DNA of 64,000 nucleotides from Pedobacter hiemivivus (GCF_004331685.1 NZ_SJSM01000002.1:62001-126000), one strand, 5' to 3'. Shown: positions 27,828 to 37,100, counted from the first letter of the stretch. A program made the numbers and translations. The notes: generated by a model not told the origin, from the letters alone.

Positions 27828-28517
27828 ATGAATGCAGTCATAACCGGAGGTACCAAAGGTATTGGAAAAGCCATAGCAATTAACCTGGCAGAACATGGAT
27901 ATAATTTGGCTATTTGTGCCAGGAATACCAAAGAACTGGAAAACTTTGCTGAAGAGCTGAAGTATACCGGGGCAGATGTATTTATTTATCAGGCCGATTG
28001 CAGCATCAAAGATGAGGTGTATGCCTTTTGTGATGCTGTTAAAGAAAAAATGGGAAAGGTAGATGTTTTAGTAAACAATGCAGGGACCTATCTGCCGGGT
28101 AGTTTGTTGGATGAGGGGGATGATATTTTGGAAAAACAGCTGAATTTAAACCTTAATGCTGCCTATTATATGTCGAAATATATAGGGAAAATGATGCGTG
28201 AACAGCAATCAGGCCATGTTTTTAACATTTGCTCCATAGCCGCCAAACAGGTTGTAGAAAATGGAGGCAGTTATTCTGTAACTAAATCAGCCTTGCTTAG
28301 TCTTAATGATGTATTGAGGCAGGAACTATCGATACACAATGTAAAGGTAACCGCGATATTGCCGGGATCTACATTAACTTCATCATGGGAGGGAACTCAA
28401 ATTCCACCTGAACGTTTTGTACAGCCAGAAGATATCGCTAAAACTTTGTACACCATTTTAAATTTAAGTAAAGGTGTAAACGTTGACGAGGTAGTTTTAA
28501 AGCCGCTGCAATTTTAA
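27828..28517 (+). CDS. Short-chain dehydrogenase/reductase (FabG-like)
   Basis: A 229-residue SDR with the dinucleotide-binding glycine motif TGGTKGIG (6-13), NNAG at about 85-88, and the catalytic Tyr-X3-Lys as YSVTK, with the Ser about 13 residues before. The LNLNAAYYMSK and ILPGSTLTSSW stretches fit 3-oxoacyl-ACP reductase-like enzymes, but substrate cannot be told from sequence. It is slightly short (FabG is about 245). The next gene is 21 bp downstream, so a common transcript with the PspC gene is possible. Confidence 0.88.
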   Translation: MNAVITGGTKGIGKAIAINLAEHGYNLAICARNTKELENFAEELKYTGADVFIYQADCSIKDEVYAFCDAVKEKMGKVDVLVNNAGTYLPGSLLDEGDDILEKQLNLNLNAAYYMSKYIGKMMREQQSGHVFNICSIAAKQVVENGGSYSVTKSALLSLNDVLRQELSIHNVKVTAILPGSTLTSSWEGTQIPPERFVQPEDIAKTLYTILNLSKGVNVDEVVLKPLQF

Positions 28518-28538
28518 AATTAGAAGAAGGAAATTATC

Positions 28539-29267
28539 ATGGAAAAGAGATTATTTAGAAATGAGCACGATAAGGTAGTGGCAGGCGTCTCGTCTGGAGT
28601 TGCTGAATATATGGAGGTAGATGTAACGATAATCAGATTGCTTTTTGTGCTTTCAACCATCTTTTTAGTGGGGACAGGGATATTGGTTTATATCATTATG
28701 TGGATAGTTGTACCCGTTAACACGGATCCTAAAGCACGGTTTTCAAAATTTAACGATTATTTTAAAGATCAAAATAATGCATTTCAATCTCCAAATCCGT
28801 TTGGTGGTTCAAAAAGTAGTGCGGAAAGTAGCGATCCATTTCAAAATTGGACATCCTCAACAGTAAAAGATGATAGTTTTGAAGCGTGGAAGAAAACGAC
28901 TGAATTTAAACCCTACAAAAAAAATAATGAAACTGGGCGTACTGTTGCGGGGTTATTCTTGCTTGTAATTGGTATGTATTTTTTGATGGACGAGTTTGAC
29001 TTGATTCCTTATGGGTTTAGGCTGACTAAGTTATGGCCGTTGGTTTTTGTAGCCATAGGTGCAAGTTTTATTATTAAAGCAAAAAACCATAATGCCTGGG
29101 AAAGTTGGAAAAATCAGAATCAGGATCCGATGAGTCCGGAGCAACCGCCGGTTAGCCCTCAAGAGCCAATTACTACGGTAGACCCAATTACGCCTGATGC
29201 TACCCCGGGACAAAACCCGGATACAGATACTGAAACTAATGATCGATTTACCAAAAAAGATATATAG
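28539..29267 (+). CDS. PspC-domain membrane protein
   Basis: A 242-residue protein. Residues about 2-60 are a PspC domain (KRLFRNEHDKVVAGVSSGVAEYMEVDVTIIRLLFVL with a following membrane helix), known from phage-shock and envelope-stress systems. A hydrophilic Phe/Asn-rich linker leads to a C-terminal helical pair near residues 130-175 that resembles DUF5668 two-helix units. The tail is Pro/Asp/Thr-rich. Two bases separate it from the LiaF-like gene, so they are cotranscribed. A GGAA-type Shine-Dalgarno stretch lies before the ATG. Probable envelope-stress sensor partner of the next gene. Confidence 0.87.
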   Translation: MEKRLFRNEHDKVVAGVSSGVAEYMEVDVTIIRLLFVLSTIFLVGTGILVYIIMWIVVPVNTDPKARFSKFNDYFKDQNNAFQSPNPFGGSKSSAESSDPFQNWTSSTVKDDSFEAWKKTTEFKPYKKNNETGRTVAGLFLLVIGMYFLMDEFDLIPYGFRLTKLWPLVFVAIGASFIIKAKNHNAWESWKNQNQDPMSPEQPPVSPQEPITTVDPITPDATPGQNPDTDTETNDRFTKKDI

Positions 29268-29269
29268 TT

Positions 29270-30211
29270 ATGAGGCTGGATAGAATAATGTGGGGTATTG
29301 TGCTGCTCTTTGTTGGTGGCGTACTTCTTTTAGAAAATTTTAATGTAATAGATTTTTACTGGCGTAGTATATGGCGTTTTTGGCCAATATTTTTAATCAT
29401 CGCCGGGGTTAATATCCTTTTTAATAAGAACAAATCGCAGTTAGGTGGAATGGTGTCTATTGCTATTTTGATTGTTACTTTGATTTTGTTGTTTTTTAAA
29501 GGACAGGAACAGCCTGATCGGAGAATAACGATTATCGACGAATTGGAGGGTCGTACTTCAGATGGTGATTTGACTGAGGATCAGGCTAATAATCAGCACT
29601 TATTTTTACCGTATGAAGCGGATTCGATGACGAAAAGGACAGTTCTGAAAATCTCTGGAGGCGGGACGACGTTTGAGCTGAAGGGACATACAGACAGTTT
29701 GATTTCGGCAGATGTAAATACCAGAAGGAATGCTTTCATATTAGTGAAAAATGTAAGTAAGGATAGTGTTACTACTTTGGATTTAAAAATGAGGGGCAAA
29801 GGGAACTGGAATACAGGTAGTAATAACGTAGATCTTATGTTAAATACCAATCCTATATGGGAAGTTCAGATGAATATGGGGGCTGGAGAAGCCAACTTTG
29901 ATCTATCTGACTATAAAGTTAGGGAGTTTAATTTCGATGGTGGCGCTGCTGCACTGGATGTTAAATTGGGCGCTTTGTTGCCGATTACTGATGTAAATGT
30001 TAAAACAGGAATGGCAGATGTGGAGATAAAAATTCCTACGGCTTCTGGATGTAGAATTAAAGCTAAAACAGGTCTTTCTTCTAAAGAATTTACTGGTTTT
30101 ACCAAATTGGATGATAACATTTATGAAACACCGAATTTTAAAACTTCAACGAATAAAATATTTATCAATTTTGATGGTGGATTGAGTAGCTTTGAGGTAA
30201 ACAGATATTAG
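29270..30211 (+). CDS. DUF5668 / LiaF-like envelope protein
   Basis: A 313-residue protein with three N-terminal hydrophobic segments (about 5-22, 31-47, 60-78) of the DUF5668 type, then a roughly 230-residue beta-helix-like domain resembling the LiaF C-terminal domain, with repeated short strands (VNVKTGMADVEIKIPT; SSFEVNRY). LiaF in Firmicutes inhibits the LiaRS antibiotic-stress system. Here its partner PspC protein lies directly upstream. No LiaRS-type genes adjacent. Confidence 0.8.
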   Translation: MRLDRIMWGIVLLFVGGVLLLENFNVIDFYWRSIWRFWPIFLIIAGVNILFNKNKSQLGGMVSIAILIVTLILLFFKGQEQPDRRITIIDELEGRTSDGDLTEDQANNQHLFLPYEADSMTKRTVLKISGGGTTFELKGHTDSLISADVNTRRNAFILVKNVSKDSVTTLDLKMRGKGNWNTGSNNVDLMLNTNPIWEVQMNMGAGEANFDLSDYKVREFNFDGGAAALDVKLGALLPITDVNVKTGMADVEIKIPTASGCRIKAKTGLSSKEFTGFTKLDDNIYETPNFKTSTNKIFINFDGGLSSFEVNRY

Positions 30212-30255
30212 GTTTGTCCTAATGTTTATTTATGAAGAATATAAATGATTGAAGG

Positions 30256-30873
30256 ATGCCTAATGGAAATGTTGAATATATTATAGTTATTAACGGAAAA
30301 CCTGAAGGGCCATATCTGCTTGAAGAATTAAAAACAAAATATATACATCCTGAAACTTTTGTAAGAAAGCCAGGGATGGACGATTATAAAGAAGCTCACG
30401 AGTTACCAGAACTCCGTGAGCTTTTTGGTTTTGGTAAACAGATTACTGCGCCGCAATATTTTGCTTCTTTTGATCAGCGCCTGCTGGCATCGGTTATCGA
30501 TTATTTCTTTTTAACCCTTGTTTTTGTTGTTTTGGTATTGCTTAGCTTTGTCTTTGTAAGAGAAAAAGAGCAACGGATTATGCTCATTTTTTCGGCGATG
30601 CCATTGATTGTTGTTGCCAAGTTTATTTATGGCAGTATTGCAGAGGCCGGAGAGAAACAAGGTACTATTGGGAAAAGGCTATTGAAGATCAAAGTAACGG
30701 ATATGGAAGGGCAGAGGTTGAGTATGGAGAAGTCATTTGCGCGTAATGCTGCGAAGGTTATATCTATCATTCCTTTATTCACAGGTTATTTGGCTTCGTT
30801 TCTAAATAAAAAGCAACAATGCCTGCACGACTTGATTGCAAATACGCTGGTAATAAAAGAGCGGCTGATCTGA
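30256..30873 (+). CDS. GYF-RDD membrane protein
   Basis: A 205-residue protein. Residues about 6-55 are a GYF_2/DUF4339-type domain (YIIVINGKPEGPYLLEEL, with GPY motif), and about 70-200 an RDD domain (DQRLLASVIDYFFLTLVF with Arg-Asp, then TIGKRLLKIKVTD, and the closing CLHDLIANTLVI) with about three helices. RDD proteins are membrane proteins of mixed or unknown roles. It is 45 bp after the LiaF-like gene, same strand. Confidence 0.88.
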   Translation: MPNGNVEYIIVINGKPEGPYLLEELKTKYIHPETFVRKPGMDDYKEAHELPELRELFGFGKQITAPQYFASFDQRLLASVIDYFFLTLVFVVLVLLSFVFVREKEQRIMLIFSAMPLIVVAKFIYGSIAEAGEKQGTIGKRLLKIKVTDMEGQRLSMEKSFARNAAKVISIIPLFTGYLASFLNKKQQCLHDLIANTLVIKERLI

Positions 30874-30897
30874 CATTACAGTTATAAACTTAATCTT

Positions 30898-30905
30898 TAT
30901 CTTTG
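30898..30905 (+). promoter_or_regulatory. Candidate -7 element of ispG
   Basis: TATCTTTG fits TAnnTTTG; a TTA 19 bp upstream (30876-30878) is a near-match to the -33 TTG. It lies 15 bp before the ispG ATG, implying a short leader and partly independent transcription from the preceding genes. Confidence 0.4.
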
Positions 30906-30919
30906 TGTCAGATTTATAA

Positions 30920-32914
30920 ATGATGGAAGAAGTATTAGGTCAACATACGTTATTGAGCACTTTAGATGGTGGGTATTGCAATAGTTTAACACAATACTCA
31001 AGATTTTTGACCCGGGAGGTTGCCATTGGTGATGTTCCCATGGGTGGCTTGAATCCAATACGTATTCAATCTATGACGACTACAGATACCATGGATACAT
31101 TGGGGACTGTTGAGCAAACCATCAGGATGGTAAATTCTGGTTGCGAATATGTGCGCATTACTGCACCGAGTATGAAGGAAGCAGAGAACCTGGCTAATAT
31201 TAAAAAGGAGCTTAGGTTACGTGGTTATACCGTTCCCTTGGTCGCTGATATTCATTTTACGCCAAATGCAGCAGAGGCGGCAGCCCGAATTGTTGAAAAG
31301 GTAAGGGTAAATCCAGGTAACTATGCCGATAAAAAACGTTTTGAAAACATTGAATATACGCAGCAGGCTTATCAGGCCGAACTGGAACGTATATACAAGA
31401 AATTTACTCCTCTTGTAAAAATCTGTAAAGAGTATGGTACGGCCATGCGTATTGGCACCAACCATGGTTCTTTGTCAGATCGCATCATGAGTCATTATGG
31501 TGATACCCCACGTGGGATGGTCGAATCGGCAATGGAGTTTATCCGTATGTGCGAAGATTTGAATTACTATAACCTGGTGATCTCTATGAAGGCCAGCAAT
31601 ACACAGGTGATGGTGCAGGCTTATCGCTTACTTGTTGAAACCATGGTGAAAGAAGGGATGAATTATCCTTTGCATTTGGGCGTAACTGAGGCTGGTGATG
31701 GCGAAGACGGCCGTATTAAATCTGCTGTTGGTATAGGGACTTTATTGGAAGATGGTCTTGGTGATACCATTAGAGTGTCTTTAACGGAGGATCCTGAGTT
31801 TGAAGCTCCTGTTGCAAAGGCTATGGCTTTGCGGTATGAGAAAAGGGTTATTGCAACTGTGCAAAATGAGCGTCTTAATCCAGAGAAGAAAATCAGCTCC
31901 AAAGAATTACCTTATAGTCTTTACGAATACAATAGAAGACACACTACTGCAGTGCAACATATTGGTGGACACCACCACCCTATAGTGATGTTGGATGTAA
32001 GTGCGGAGAACTTAAAAGATCCTTACTTTTTAACTGCTGTTGGGTATAAATATAGTGCTGGATTGGATAAATATAACCTTGCCGATCAGGCTTGCGATAT
32101 GGTTTATCTGGGAGACCAGCTACCTTCTTTCTCTTTTCCGGGGAATTTAAAACAAGTATATAATTACAATACCTGGCTTTTATTGAAGGATAAGAATAAT
32201 TGTCACCCACTTTTATCATTTGAGGAGTATAAGACTGCGACACTTAAAGACGAGCTGCTGAATCTGGTTAAAGTAGATGCTGCCGGATTGACGGAACAAG
32301 ATTTTTCTATTTTAAAAGATAATGTGGTGTTGGTTGTGGAAACCTCGGCTATACATGGAATGGCTGAACAAAGGAGCTTTTTTATTTCATTGATGAAATT
32401 AAATATTCAGGTACCTGTGATCATCAAAAGGACATATCCTGGTGTAAAAGCCGATGACCTGATGTTGTATGCTGCAACCGATATAGGGGCATTATTTACA
32501 GATGGATTGGGGGATGGTATATGGATGGATGCTGATGCTTCTGTCGGCTTGCCTTTAATGAATGCAACTAGTTTTGGAATTCTACAAGCTACACGAACTC
32601 GCATTTCTAAAACGGAATATATCTCTTGCCCCAGTTGTGGCCGTACGCTGTTTGATTTGCAGGAAACTACGCAATTGATCCGCTCTCGTACTGATCACTT
32701 GAAAGGTATTAAAATAGGTATTATGGGTTGTATTGTAAACGGTCCCGGTGAAATGGCTGATGCCGATTATGGTTATGTTGGCACTGGACCCGATAAAATT
32801 ACTTTATACCGTGGTAAAGAGGTGGTAAAGAAAAATGTGAACGCTGCACGGGCGTTGGATGATCTGATTGACCTGATTAAGGAAGATGGCAATTGGGTTG
32901 AAGTGACTGCTTAA
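30920..32914 (+). CDS. ispG: 4-hydroxy-3-methylbut-2-enyl diphosphate synthase (long form)
   Basis: A 664-residue IspG (GcpE), which uses a [4Fe-4S] cluster to turn MEcPP into HMBPP in the MEP isoprenoid pathway. The N-terminal TIM barrel (VAIGDVPMGGLNPIRIQSMTTTDT; VPLVADIHF) is followed by an inserted domain, and the C-terminal cluster domain carries Cys570 and Cys573 (CPSCGR), Cys604 and Glu611 (GCIVNGPGE). This three-domain (A-insert-B) form of about 650 residues is typical of Bacteroidetes, Chlamydiae and plants, versus about 370 in E. coli. Two ATGs (30920, 30923) are adjacent; either start is credible. Its stop overlaps the convergent luxR-type gene by 4 bp. Confidence 0.95.
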   Translation: MMEEVLGQHTLLSTLDGGYCNSLTQYSRFLTREVAIGDVPMGGLNPIRIQSMTTTDTMDTLGTVEQTIRMVNSGCEYVRITAPSMKEAENLANIKKELRLRGYTVPLVADIHFTPNAAEAAARIVEKVRVNPGNYADKKRFENIEYTQQAYQAELERIYKKFTPLVKICKEYGTAMRIGTNHGSLSDRIMSHYGDTPRGMVESAMEFIRMCEDLNYYNLVISMKASNTQVMVQAYRLLVETMVKEGMNYPLHLGVTEAGDGEDGRIKSAVGIGTLLEDGLGDTIRVSLTEDPEFEAPVAKAMALRYEKRVIATVQNERLNPEKKISSKELPYSLYEYNRRHTTAVQHIGGHHHPIVMLDVSAENLKDPYFLTAVGYKYSAGLDKYNLADQACDMVYLGDQLPSFSFPGNLKQVYNYNTWLLLKDKNNCHPLLSFEEYKTATLKDELLNLVKVDAAGLTEQDFSILKDNVVLVVETSAIHGMAEQRSFFISLMKLNIQVPVIIKRTYPGVKADDLMLYAATDIGALFTDGLGDGIWMDADASVGLPLMNATSFGILQATRTRISKTEYISCPSCGRTLFDLQETTQLIRSRTDHLKGIKIGIMGCIVNGPGEMADADYGYVGTGPDKITLYRGKEVVKKNVNAARALDDLIDLIKEDGNWVEVTA

Positions 32915-33675
32915 TAATTATCTCCCATACGGTTCATCATCAACTCAATCATTGATCTGGATTTTGTTTTTTTAAGCATATTCTTGCGGTGGGTGTCTAC
33001 GGTGTGTTTACTTATGAATAAAGTATCGGCAACTTCAATGCTGGTTTTCCCTGCTGATAGTAAATTTAATATTTCTTTCTCCTTGTTGGTTAATTTGTCT
33101 TTTGGGACTGATGGTTCGTTGCTGGTAGCGAAATTATGGTAGGAAGGTTCACCATCCAAACCAATAAAAGATAGCGTAGAGCCATTCTCTTTTTTCAAGT
33201 GGCTAATGTCTGTATGCACATCTATAACCCTTAAAACGGCACCGTTTTCATTTGTTTGTATGGTTATGGCTTGTTGTAAAATGCGTATATATTTTCCATC
33301 GAGGCGCCTTATCCGATAATCATAGCTTACTTTATATTTTAATACTTTTTCCGGTGGCAATTGGTTGAAAAAGGTGGTCACCTTATTTTCAAAGTCAATG
33401 AAATAAGGTAGATCATCTGGATGTATATGGTTAAGGATAAACTCAATGGTAAAATCCTTAGGGCAAACTAATCCCAGTATCTTTGTAATTGAATTACTTG
33501 CCCATTCTATCTGGGCAGTTGGGCAGTTGAAAATGAAATAGTAAAAATCGCCTACATGGAAGATGTTTAGCATTTTTTTATACAATTCTATCTCAAATGA
33601 GGGCTTCTCACTTTTATTGTATTTTGCTATTTTGTGCCATATTTCTATGGCCTTATTGTATTCAACGCATCCCAT
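32911..33675 (-). CDS. PAS-LuxR transcriptional regulator
   Basis: A 254-residue regulator. A PAS_3 domain (about 50-175; WASNSITKILG, HPDDLPYF, YRIRRLDGKYIRIL) lies before a C-terminal LuxR/GerE helix-turn-helix (LTNKEKEILNLLSAGKTSIEVADTLFISKHTVDTHRKNM). It has no receiver, so it likely senses a small ligand, redox state or light in the PAS domain. Convergent with ispG with a 4-bp overlap. Targets unknown. An Ile/Lys-rich N-terminus (about 1-40) precedes PAS. Confidence 0.92.
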   Translation of the reverse strand: MGCVEYNKAIEIWHKIAKYNKSEKPSFEIELYKKMLNIFHVGDFYYFIFNCPTAQIEWASNSITKILGLVCPKDFTIEFILNHIHPDDLPYFIDFENKVTTFFNQLPPEKVLKYKVSYDYRIRRLDGKYIRILQQAITIQTNENGAVLRVIDVHTDISHLKKENGSTLSFIGLDGEPSYHNFATSNEPSVPKDKLTNKEKEILNLLSAGKTSIEVADTLFISKHTVDTHRKNMLKKTKSRSMIELMMNRMGDNY

Positions 33676-33844
33676 TTTACCTTAATTACAATGTTTATGA
33701 TGAGCCTCTGCAGTTGGGTATATAATACCGTTAGGCGCAGAAAGCACTAATTGAAAGCAAATGTAATGGTCTGGATTTGATGAAAAAATACGCCAAAAGA
33801 TGTATTTTTAATACGGGTACAAATTAAAATTTAAACAATTCGTG

Positions 33845-33884
33845 AATAAGGGGGCATTCATAAAGTATATAGCGCCCCCTTATT
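33845..33884 (-). terminator. Hairpin terminator of the small lipoprotein gene
   Basis: An 11-bp perfect stem, AATAAGGGGGC (33845-33855) with GCCCCCTTATT (33874-33884), stands 8 bp after the stop codon of the minus-strand gene at 33893. The terminal AT pairs take the place of a long U-run. Confidence 0.75.
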
Positions 33885-33892
33885 AATTAATT

Positions 33893-34183
33893 TTATTTAA
33901 ATGGACTACAGTCCATTTCTTCATAGATTTCATAAACCTTAAGAAATGCATCTTTACTATGGCCGGTACATTTTTCTGCTTTTTTTGTTACCTCGAGACC
34001 ATACTGTCTAAGTGCGTTGCAATTCGCTACTGTAGAATTCTCTATAAATGCGTTTAGCTTCTTTTGATACATTTCAGTTTCGGCGGTAAGATCACATTCA
34101 TTTGATTTTTCATCTTTTTTACAGGAAACAAAAGTCATGATACCTAGCAGAAGCATGAAAAGGATAGTAGTTGATTTTCTCAT
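33893..34183 (-). CDS. Small cysteine-containing lipoprotein
   Basis: A 96-residue lipoprotein with a signal peptide and lipobox TFVSC (Cys about 21), then a KKDEK linker. The mature part is helical and carries four further cysteines (NECDL, ANCNAL, EKCTGH, MDCSPF), so two disulphides are plausible in the periplasm. No recognised domain. It ends at its own hairpin terminator and is 56 bp from the next minus-strand gene. Confidence 0.65.
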   Translation of the reverse strand: MRKSTTILFMLLLGIMTFVSCKKDEKSNECDLTAETEMYQKKLNAFIENSTVANCNALRQYGLEVTKKAEKCTGHSKDAFLKVYEIYEEMDCSPFK

Positions 34184-34239
34184 ATGTATTTGATTATGGT
34201 TCTAAAGCTGTTATTGGTTTTTAAGAGCATTAAATTATT

Positions 34240-35049
34240 TTAAAATTTAAATACGATACCAAGGTTAATATATCCTAAACCATAGCCTACATCGGCCCAT
34301 GCCCCAATTTTTTTGCTGAAGTAATAGTTTGCACCTACTTGAGCTCCAAATAGTACTTTTCCATCCGCGCCACTTATTTCGTCGTCGTCATCCTCGCTTA
34401 CGCTAACGGCGTTGTATCCAAGAGTTGCTCCAACGTAAGGGTCAAATTTTTCGCTCGTGCTGAAATGATAATTACCTCTTACGCCGGCAAGCAAGTAATT
34501 ATAGCTCAAGCTTGATGAACCGATCATCTCATCATCGTATTCTATGCCCGGGTAATCGTATTTAGCTGATGAATAGCCTAAAACAACACCTGCTGAAATT
34601 TTATCCGTTACAGAAAATTCATATCTAGCTTGTATTGCGGGTATCGATGTTTTAAGTCCAGAGGCATAATAACCACCACCAAGACCGAATCCTATTTGAA
34701 GAAATTTTGAGCCTTTGTGAAATGCGAGGTCCTCATTAGCGGCAGCTGTAGTATTGCTTGCCAGGACTTTTTGTAAACCGTTTTTTTGTTGCGGTTTAGT
34801 TGGTGCCTCAGCTTCAAATGTTTCGCGTTTCCCATTTTTATAGATGATCATAAAGACATCTGATTTTTTAATACTATAGGTTGGACCGTCTTGAAAGTCA
34901 ATTTTTTTGTATTTAATTACTGATTCTTCCACGTCCAAAACTTTCGCTTTGACTTCTTCTTTGTTTGTTTTGACAATTACGTCTTGTGCTTTCAAGTTAA
35001 TACCTGTAATAAGACACATTCCAATAATCAAGGATTTAATGATTTTCAT
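34240..35049 (-). CDS. Outer-membrane beta-barrel protein
   Basis: A 269-residue secreted protein with a signal peptide (about 1-21, ending LKAQ). Residues about 22-75 form a small beta unit (VIVKTNKEEVKAKVLDVEES; GPTYSIKKSDVFMIIYKNG) seen in many Bacteroidetes surface proteins. The remaining ~170 residues show alternating aromatic beta strands of an eight-strand-like outer-membrane barrel and end in GLGYINLGIVFKF, with a C-terminal Phe typical of outer-membrane insertion. Function unknown; an adhesin-like or general porin role cannot be told. Confidence 0.85.
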   Translation of the reverse strand: MKIIKSLIIGMCLITGINLKAQDVIVKTNKEEVKAKVLDVEESVIKYKKIDFQDGPTYSIKKSDVFMIIYKNGKRETFEAEAPTKPQQKNGLQKVLASNTTAAANEDLAFHKGSKFLQIGFGLGGGYYASGLKTSIPAIQARYEFSVTDKISAGVVLGYSSAKYDYPGIEYDDEMIGSSSLSYNYLLAGVRGNYHFSTSEKFDPYVGATLGYNAVSVSEDDDDEISGADGKVLFGAQVGANYYFSKKIGAWADVGYGLGYINLGIVFKF

Positions 35050-35261
35050 TTTTTGGTTAAAGTTTGTTTTTTAATTTAATTGTGAATAATGTAATTCCTG
35101 TCGAAATCCAATATGTCTTTCGAATAATATACTTTTACAGTAAGCAAATGTATTTGCTGTTGTTTTAATATTCAATACCTATAAATGGGTATATTTCTCA
35201 TTATCTGAGTTTTAATTTCTTTGCCGCCAATTTTTTTTGATGTTTATTGGTGTGATAGATT

Positions 35262-36278
35262 TTAAAATTTATAGGTAAACGTAAAGTTTCCCCAGGTATG
35301 ACCATATAGGTCTTTCATCCATGGAGTTGTGGTGGTCTGAATTGAGGAGACGCTGAATCGGTTAATGACAAAGACAGGTCCATAAGCATAGCTGGCTATA
35401 AGATTATTGATCGGGTGATAATATTCCAGATTGGGAGTAGCGCCATTTTTTCCGGGGACGAGGATTGGGGCTGGGCGGGAAGCGTTAATTCCGCCTTGTA
35501 ATATCGCATTACTCAACATCCATTGTACCCTAAATTTGAAAACGAAATAAAACTGTATTTTGCTTCCTGTTTCCGAACGATTGAATTGTGTCATTAACCC
35601 TTGAAAATAAGGATTCATTTTTCCAATTCGGATCATGGAATATGCCGACATGGCATTTATTTCTGTTCCAACTTGTGCCTGTCCGCCACCAATCATTTCC
35701 AGGGATTTGCCAGAATGAAGCAGTTGTTTCTCTGCAGTAAAATTGAGGTTTATGATTAAGCTATTTCCGAATTGATTGCTCCATCCCTCTGGTTGTTGAT
35801 AACGAACAATACGATGGGCTGTTTGCTGTACTTGTCGGGCCAAAGCAGCAGGGCCGCTGACACCAAGATTTAATTCTGTTTGGAAATCATATTTCTGCTC
35901 TTCATTATAAGAATAAAGGCTATGTGTAAGGTACAAGGTTCCAGACCAGGGATAATCATTTGGCTGGAAGTTTGGGTTAGAGATATTGTTGGGCGTGAAA
36001 ATCATTTGTGCCAGCCCAATGCCAAATACATTTCGACTGTTGCTTCCTGCTTTGGGAAGAAGGCGGTCGATTAGAAACTGGGAAGGCTTCTTTTTGGTGT
36101 AAAATAAGGTATAACGTGTACCATTGGTGTAAGCCTTATCAGTGCCATTTCCGTAAAAATTTATATAATCGTCGTCGAAATAAGCTTGTAACAGCCGACT
36201 GGGAGTTTCTTGTTGGGCCAAGGAGCTATTGAATGTCTTGAACCCAAGCAGGAGGAGTATGTACAATAGCTTTTTCAT
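35262..36278 (-). CDS. LpxR-family lipid A deacylase-like protein
   Basis: A 338-residue outer-membrane protein with a signal peptide ending about residue 21 (SLAQ). The opening FDDDYINFYGNGTDKAYTNGTRYTLFYTKK is the conserved start of the LpxR (DUF2219) family, which removes the 3'-acyloxyacyl chain of lipid A. The remaining sequence is beta-rich with a C-terminal GNFTFTYKF. Whether the enzymatic residues are kept I cannot establish without an alignment; function is from family. Confidence 0.85.
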   Translation of the reverse strand: MKKLLYILLLLGFKTFNSSLAQQETPSRLLQAYFDDDYINFYGNGTDKAYTNGTRYTLFYTKKKPSQFLIDRLLPKAGSNSRNVFGIGLAQMIFTPNNISNPNFQPNDYPWSGTLYLTHSLYSYNEEQKYDFQTELNLGVSGPAALARQVQQTAHRIVRYQQPEGWSNQFGNSLIINLNFTAEKQLLHSGKSLEMIGGGQAQVGTEINAMSAYSMIRIGKMNPYFQGLMTQFNRSETGSKIQFYFVFKFRVQWMLSNAILQGGINASRPAPILVPGKNGATPNLEYYHPINNLIASYAYGPVFVINRFSVSSIQTTTTPWMKDLYGHTWGNFTFTYKF

Positions 36279-36426
36279 AAACCATAGTGTTCAAAACTGA
36301 GGCTATAACCAACGCTTGTGGAAATAGTTTTACTAATTTCTTACCATTTTATTAAATGTGTTTTACAGATAGCAATCGACTGCGTTTGATGCTAAAAACT
36401 ATTTTTTCAAATTAATTCTATTAGTG

Positions 36427-36448
36427 AATGAATATTCATTTATATTTG
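36427..36448 (+). promoter_or_regulatory. Palindromic operator and -7 element at tetR
   Basis: AATGAATATTCATT (36427-36440) is a perfect 14-bp palindrome directly joined to TATATTTG (36441-36448), a good TAnnTTTG -7 element. A repressor bound here would block polymerase. It is 27 bp before the tetR ATG. TetR regulators commonly bind such sites in their own promoters; autoregulation is inferred. Confidence 0.75.
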
Positions 36449-36467
36449 ACGGATAATTAAAGATCTT

Positions 36468-37058
36468 ATGCGTGCAAGGGATATAAATAAAGTAGAGCTG
36501 GTAAAACAAAAGGCTATTGAGTTGCTAGTCGAGGTTGGATTTGAAGGCTTTACGATGAATAAGCTGGCTAAGGCTTGTAGGATATCCGTAGCTACCCTTT
36601 ACATTTATTACAAGGATAAGGACGATTTGATTCTTAATATTGGTACGGAAGAGGTGCATCGGATGAGTGCAATTATGTTGGAAGATTTTGATCCTGAAAG
36701 TTCTTTTGCAGAGGGGTTGAGACAACAGTGGAAAAACCGTGCAAAATGTATCCTCGAAAATCCCTTAACTGCACAGATGATAGAGCAGTTGCGTAGTTCT
36801 ACTTATCAGGAGAAGATTTTTGAAACTTTCGGGGAGATTTTTAAGGAGCCACTTGGAAAGTTTATGCACAATGCGATTGAAAGAGGCGAAATCGCTGCTA
36901 TGCCCTTGGAGACTTACTGGAGTGTGGCTTTTGGGCCTTTGTATAGTCTATTGCGTTTTCATAACGAGGGAAAAAGCTTAAGTGGAAAACCGTTTGTTTT
37001 AACAGATGAGGTACTTTGGAGCGCTTTTGATTTGGTATTAAAGGGATTTAAAAAATAA
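36468..37058 (+). CDS. TetR-family transcriptional regulator
   Basis: A 196-residue TetR regulator. The N-terminal helix-turn-helix runs over about 15-50 (GFEGFTMNKLAKACRISVATLYIYYKDKDDL), with the standard all-helical ligand domain behind. It likely represses its own gene and the downstream small protein, MFS transporter and lipoprotein, responding to a compound the transporter exports. The palindrome at 36427-36440 is the probable operator. Distance to the next gene is 42 bp. Confidence 0.93.
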   Translation: MRARDINKVELVKQKAIELLVEVGFEGFTMNKLAKACRISVATLYIYYKDKDDLILNIGTEEVHRMSAIMLEDFDPESSFAEGLRQQWKNRAKCILENPLTAQMIEQLRSSTYQEKIFETFGEIFKEPLGKFMHNAIERGEIAAMPLETYWSVAFGPLYSLLRFHNEGKSLSGKPFVLTDEVLWSAFDLVLKGFKK

Positions 37059-37100
37059 AAAGAGTCTATTGGTGGACTCATAAAAACTAAAAATTAAGAA

